Assembly (NCBI GenBank): GCA_947645535.1
Contig: CANSDD010000026.1
Location: forward strand, 1 to 16,984
Origin: an uncultured Mycoplasmatota bacterium
GTDB lineage: Bacteria > Bacillota_I > Bacilli_A > RF39 > UBA660
DNA: 16,984 bases
Reading direction: 5' to 3'
Shown: piece after piece, positions 13,805-16,984 of the stretch
How positions within the stretch are numbered: the stretch's first letter is position 1
How the letters are laid out: the number at the start of each line of letters is the position of its first letter
The notes under the pieces: generated by a model
What the model was told of the DNA's origin: nothing
The model's database searches: none
Seen by the model: the letters and a program-made list of their open reading frames with translations, nothing else
Made by a program: the position numbers and the translations under genes

Positions 13805-14806
13805 ATGAATCAAATAAATGAATTAAAAATGATGATAGAAAATCTTTTTTTCTATAATGAAAAACCATATTTGGTTACTACTCAAAATCAAAGTTATATT
13901 GCAAAAATACTACCAGAAAATGTTAAAAATGCTTGTTGTGTATTAGGAGCAGGAGATTCTGTATTTGAACTTTCATCAAAAGGAGTAGAAAATATTACTG
14001 CAGTAGATATTAATCCTCATCAAACTTTTGTTTATCATCTTCGAAAAGCTAGTATTTTAACACTTGAACCAAAAGAATTTGAAGGATTTTTAGTAGATAG
14101 TAATCGAAAAATCTTTCTTTCACCAGATGTATTTAAAATAGTAAGAGAAGGATTTACAGTAGAAGAAGAAGAAAGTAGAAAAATTTGTGAATATTTGTTT
14201 TCTCATTATAGTAGTAGAGTATTAGGGGATAATTTATTTAAAACTTGTGGAGGTTTTATTAAATTGATACGTCAATCGCTTCCATATATAAAAAATAAAA
14301 CAGATTTTTATCATTTAAAAGAACAGCTTCAGAAAGTAAAAATTTCATTAGTGAATGGTGATATTTTAACCTATTTTTTAAATCATCCAAAAGAGATGTT
14401 TGAATATATTGATATAACTAATGTTTTACTTTTTATTTATCAAATGGATTGTGGATGTAATGAGGAATTATTTAGAAAAAAAATAGAGCAATTAAGAGTC
14501 ATCTATGAACAAAATTTAAGTGTGGATGGAGTATTTGTATTAGACTACTTCTTTGGAAATAGTATCCGATCTTTATTCGCATCCAAAGCGGAATCTTCAA
14601 ATGTACAAGGCGTTTTGAAAGGTGCTAGAATGCAAGATGTTATAAAAAATTATAAGCAATATTCGAAACAAAAAGTAAGTAATATTTATAGAGAAACTTA
14701 TTTGCTTTTGAAAGAAATGTTTGAATTAGAAATAGCAAATGAAAAGAGGCAAATTGATACATTTGGGAAAGAAAAAGATACTATCGTATATACAAAAAAA
14801 GCATAA
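13805..14806 (+). CDS. DUF3419/BtaA-like SAM-dependent transferase
   Basis: The 333-residue protein has a class I SAM-binding start, VLGAGDS (46-52), followed by ITAVDINPHQ (Asp68, then N70-P-H-Q73) and the helix FVYHLRKASIL. The AVD-NP-Q arrangement resembles DUF3419, the family of BtaA, which moves the 3-amino-3-carboxypropyl group of SAM onto diacylglycerol in betaine-lipid synthesis. Further matches are weaker: a central helical insert (about 105-180) and a second Rossmann-like half with VNGDILTYF and an FVLDYFFGNSI strand where DUF3419 has its closing motifs. No fused BtaB-like N-methyltransferase domain is present and none lies nearby. The substrate is therefore open: lipid, small molecule or nucleic acid. 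ATG 13805 is fixed by GGGGGG six bases upstream. No signal peptide or membrane helix is seen. Confidence 0.65.
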   Translation: MNQINELKMMIENLFFYNEKPYLVTTQNQSYIAKILPENVKNACCVLGAGDSVFELSSKGVENITAVDINPHQTFVYHLRKASILTLEPKEFEGFLVDSNRKIFLSPDVFKIVREGFTVEEEESRKICEYLFSHYSSRVLGDNLFKTCGGFIKLIRQSLPYIKNKTDFYHLKEQLQKVKISLVNGDILTYFLNHPKEMFEYIDITNVLLFIYQMDCGCNEELFRKKIEQLRVIYEQNLSVDGVFVLDYFFGNSIRSLFASKAESSNVQGVLKGARMQDVIKNYKQYSKQKVSNIYRETYLLLKEMFELEIANEKRQIDTFGKEKDTIVYTKKA

Positions 14807-14843
14807 AATAGCGACTTTACAGCTTTTTATCATAGTAATAGAG

Positions 14844-14872
14844 TAGAACTATAGAAATATGGTTCTATTTTT
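14844..14872 (+). terminator. Terminator of the DUF3419-like gene
   Basis: TAGAACTAT (14844-14852) pairs with ATGGTTCTA (14859-14867, one G-U pair) around the loop AGAAAT, with five T at 14868-14872. It ends two bases before the -10 of the transketolase promoter. Confidence 0.78.
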
Positions 14873-14880
14873 GGTATAAT
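14872..14880 (+). promoter_or_regulatory. Extended -10 promoter of transketolase
   Basis: TGG at 14872-14874 precedes a perfect TATAAT (14875-14880). The -35 position would lie inside the preceding terminator hairpin, where no consensus is found. The start near 14887 gives a short leader with the SD AAGGGTGA before ATG 14910. Confidence 0.65.
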
Positions 14881-14909
14881 TGATACATACTATAAGAAGG
14901 GTGAATAAA

Positions 14910-16892
14910 ATGGAAAGAGAAACAATCAATAATATAAAATCACTTGGAATTGATATGATAAATGAAGCTGGAAGTGGACATCCTGGAATTGTCCTTGGAG
15001 CTGCTCCAATTATTTATACGTTATATGCAAATCACATGAATGTCAGTATGAGTGATCCAAATTGGGTAAATAGAGATCGCTTTATTATGTCAGCTGGTCA
15101 TGGTTCAGCACTCCTATATGCAACACTTTATATGGCAGGTTATGATTTAACACTTACAGATTTGAAAGATTTTAGACGAATTATGTCTAAAACGCCAGGA
15201 CATCCAGAAGTAGGTGTAACACCAGGTGTAGATATGTCCACAGGTCCACTTGGTCAAGGTGTTGCATCAGCAGTAGGAATGGCTATAGCGGAGAAAATGG
15301 CAGAAGCAAAATATAAAATTCCAAAGAAAGGAAAATTTGATAAAGAAAGAAGCTTAATTAACTACCGAATTTATGCTTTATGTGGAGATGGAGACTTAAT
15401 GGAGGGGGTTAGTTATGAAGCAGCCTCTCTTGCTGGAACACTTAATTTAGATAATTTAATTATTTTATATGATTCTAATGATATTTCTTTAGATGGAAAA
15501 ACAGATGTGACATTTAAAGAAAATGTACTTGGAAGATTTAGTGCTATGGGGTGGTATACAGATACAGTAAAAAATGGATTAGTTGTATCAGATATCAATA
15601 AAGCAATAGAAAAAGCAAAAGGTGCAGGCAAACCAGCTATTATAGAAATAAAAACGATTATTGGAATAGGATCAGCTTTAGCAGGTACAAATGAAATACA
15701 TGGAAAGCCACTTGGAAAAGAAGATATTACGCAGTTAAAAACAAGTTTTGGATTACCTGATTCAGCATTTTATGTAGATGAAAAGGCAAGAACAGATTTT
15801 AGAGGAAAAATTACAAGTAGAAGTGGTAAAAAATATGAAGAATGGGCAAATAATTATCGTGAATATGTGACAAATACATTAGAAGGAAATACAACAGATT
15901 TACAGTATTTATTTATGAAAGATACTAAGGTTGATTTCAGTGATATTGTTCTTGATTTTGATAAAAAAGAATCTACTAGAGTATTAAATGGGAAAATTAT
16001 GAATTTAATTGCACCTAAAATTCCGTATTGGGTAGGAGGAAGTGCGGACTTAGCTAGTTCTACCAAAGCATATTTAAATGATTTAGGAGATTTTAGTTCT
16101 AGTAATAGAACAGGCAGAAATATCTATTTTGGAGTAAGAGAGCATGCTATGGGTTCGATATTAAATGGACTTGCATTATCAGGGCTTCGTTCATTTGGAT
16201 CTACATTTTTAGTATTCTCAGATTATTTAAAGCCAGCTGTTCGTATGTCAGCACTTATGAATTTGCCAGTTACTTATATATTTACACATGATGCAATTAA
16301 TGTTGGACAAGATGGACCAACTCATGAACCAGTAGAACAATTAGTGAGCCTTCGTTCTATTCCAAATCATTATGTATTTAGACCAGCTGATGCGAGTGAA
16401 ATATTGGGAAGTTGGGAATATATTTTAAATAGTAGACATCCAAATAGTTTAATTTTATCTAGAGTAGAAGTAAATCCACTTGCCAGTAGTAATAAAGATG
16501 AAGTAAAACGTGGTGGATATATTGTAAAACGTGAAAAAAGTGTATTACATGGAATTATGATTGCAACAGGTTCTGAAGTAGCTAGTGCAGTACAAATAAG
16601 TGAAGAATTATATCAAACTAGTGGTCTTGATTTAAGAGTTGTGAGTATGCCATGTAGAGAATTATTTTTAGAGCAAGAAAAGACTTACCGTGATACAGTG
16701 TTACCTAAAGGAGTACGTAATATTGTAATAGAAGCAGGAAGTAAAATGGGATGGGAAAGTTTTGTTTATGATTCTAAATATTTGATTACAGTAGATAAAT
16801 TTGGAGCAAGTGGAACAAAAGATGAAGTATTATCTTATTTAAATTTTGATTATGAAACAATTAAAAATAGAATTATTGGATTATTAAAATGA
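14910..16892 (+). CDS. tkt: Transketolase
   Basis: Transketolase moves two-carbon ketol units between sugar phosphates in the non-oxidative pentose phosphate pathway, using thiamine diphosphate and a divalent metal. The 660-residue length is standard. In order: the N-terminal SGHPG and SAGHGS substrate histidines, GPLGQGVASAVG, the TPP/metal motif GDGDLMEG (159-166) continuing to a conserved YDSNDISLDG, the pyrimidine domain with GSADLASS, GVREHAMG with the catalytic Glu411, and HDAINVGQDGPTHEP, then the C-terminal domain with ATGSEV. ATG 14910 is used because AAGGGTGA lies upstream and the protein then begins near the usual N-terminus; a TTG at 14880 overlaps the -10. It is monocistronic, the only central-carbon gene in the window. 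Confidence 0.97.
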   Translation: MERETINNIKSLGIDMINEAGSGHPGIVLGAAPIIYTLYANHMNVSMSDPNWVNRDRFIMSAGHGSALLYATLYMAGYDLTLTDLKDFRRIMSKTPGHPEVGVTPGVDMSTGPLGQGVASAVGMAIAEKMAEAKYKIPKKGKFDKERSLINYRIYALCGDGDLMEGVSYEAASLAGTLNLDNLIILYDSNDISLDGKTDVTFKENVLGRFSAMGWYTDTVKNGLVVSDINKAIEKAKGAGKPAIIEIKTIIGIGSALAGTNEIHGKPLGKEDITQLKTSFGLPDSAFYVDEKARTDFRGKITSRSGKKYEEWANNYREYVTNTLEGNTTDLQYLFMKDTKVDFSDIVLDFDKKESTRVLNGKIMNLIAPKIPYWVGGSADLASSTKAYLNDLGDFSSSNRTGRNIYFGVREHAMGSILNGLALSGLRSFGSTFLVFSDYLKPAVRMSALMNLPVTYIFTHDAINVGQDGPTHEPVEQLVSLRSIPNHYVFRPADASEILGSWEYILNSRHPNSLILSRVEVNPLASSNKDEVKRGGYIVKREKSVLHGIMIATGSEVASAVQISEELYQTSGLDLRVVSMPCRELFLEQEKTYRDTVLPKGVRNIVIEAGSKMGWESFVYDSKYLITVDKFGASGTKDEVLSYLNFDYETIKNRIIGLLK

Positions 16893-16915
16893 TTTTCAAA
16901 ATGAAAGTCATTTTT
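16887..16915 (+). terminator. Terminator overlapping the transketolase stop
   Basis: AAATGATTTTCA (16887-16898) pairs with TGAAAGTCATTT (16902-16913, one G-U pair) around AAA, with T at 16911-16915. The TGA stop at 16890-16892 is inside the stem. Nothing further is seen in the remaining bases to the window end. Confidence 0.75.
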
Positions 16916-16984
16916 AAATTTATAAAAATACAGAAACAAAGAGTAAATTACTTTGAAATAGAAAACTTTATAGAATTTGTAAGA

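Noticed and set aside
1..16984. CRISPR arrays, tRNA or rRNA genes, insertion-sequence ends or attachment sites
   Set aside because: No regularly spaced repeats, no GTTCGA-type tRNA T-loop sequences, no rRNA-like GC-rich stretches and no matched terminal inverted repeats or target duplications were seen around the transposase remnant.

Overview
This window looks like a chromosomal stretch of a very AT-rich member of the Bacillota (low-GC Gram-positive), most likely a Bacilli-type or Erysipelotrichia/RF39-like gut lineage. The reasons are the gene order dnaG-rpoD-trmK, LspA with two lipobox lipoproteins, SD sequences of the AAGGAG/GGAGG type, and many TTGACA/TATAAT promoters and hairpin-plus-U-tract terminators. 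The reading code is the standard bacterial one: Trp is written TGG, and the housekeeping genes read full length without internal TGA. The exact taxon is inference.

Layout. 1-647: no intact gene; a promoter-SD-terminator unit without a usable ORF (about 125-282), an AU-rich hairpin zone and a strong terminator (544-566). 648-4131: a tight operon dnaG, rpoD (4-bp overlap) and trmK (1-bp overlap), closed by a terminator. 4331-4966: a broken PD-(D/E)XK (Rpn-type) transposase-family nuclease with in-frame stops and a short C-terminus. 5086-6331: a promoter drives a Nudix/winged-helix regulator of the NrtR type followed by a rhodanese lipoprotein. 6318-6596: the remnant of a small secreted protein, probably pseudopilin-like. 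6772-9096: a single 774-residue helical/coiled-coil protein I cannot assign, with its own strong promoter and terminator. 9248-10604: lspA and rluD overlapping by 29 bp. 10579-11031 (minus): a TspO/MBR membrane protein, overlapping the rluD end. 11135-12925: rhomboid protease and queH as a two-gene unit. 13024-13617: an unknown lipoprotein. 13805-14806: a DUF3419/BtaA-like SAM-dependent enzyme. 14910-16892: transketolase with its own terminator.

How they fit together. Most of the window is housekeeping: replication priming, the principal sigma factor, tRNA modification (TrmK m1A22, QueH queuosine), rRNA pseudouridylation, lipoprotein maturation (LspA would process the two lipoproteins here), membrane proteolysis, and the pentose phosphate pathway. 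The accessory parts are two decayed genes flanking the Nudix-rhodanese pair, and the orphan coiled-coil gene. Almost every transcription unit is bounded by a recognisable sigma-A promoter, often with an extended -10, and a compact intrinsic terminator, some of which contain the stop codon of the gene they end. I did not find a clearly new multi-gene system. The best candidates for something undescribed are the orphan 774-residue protein, the DUF3419-like enzyme and the ORF-less transcription unit at the left edge.
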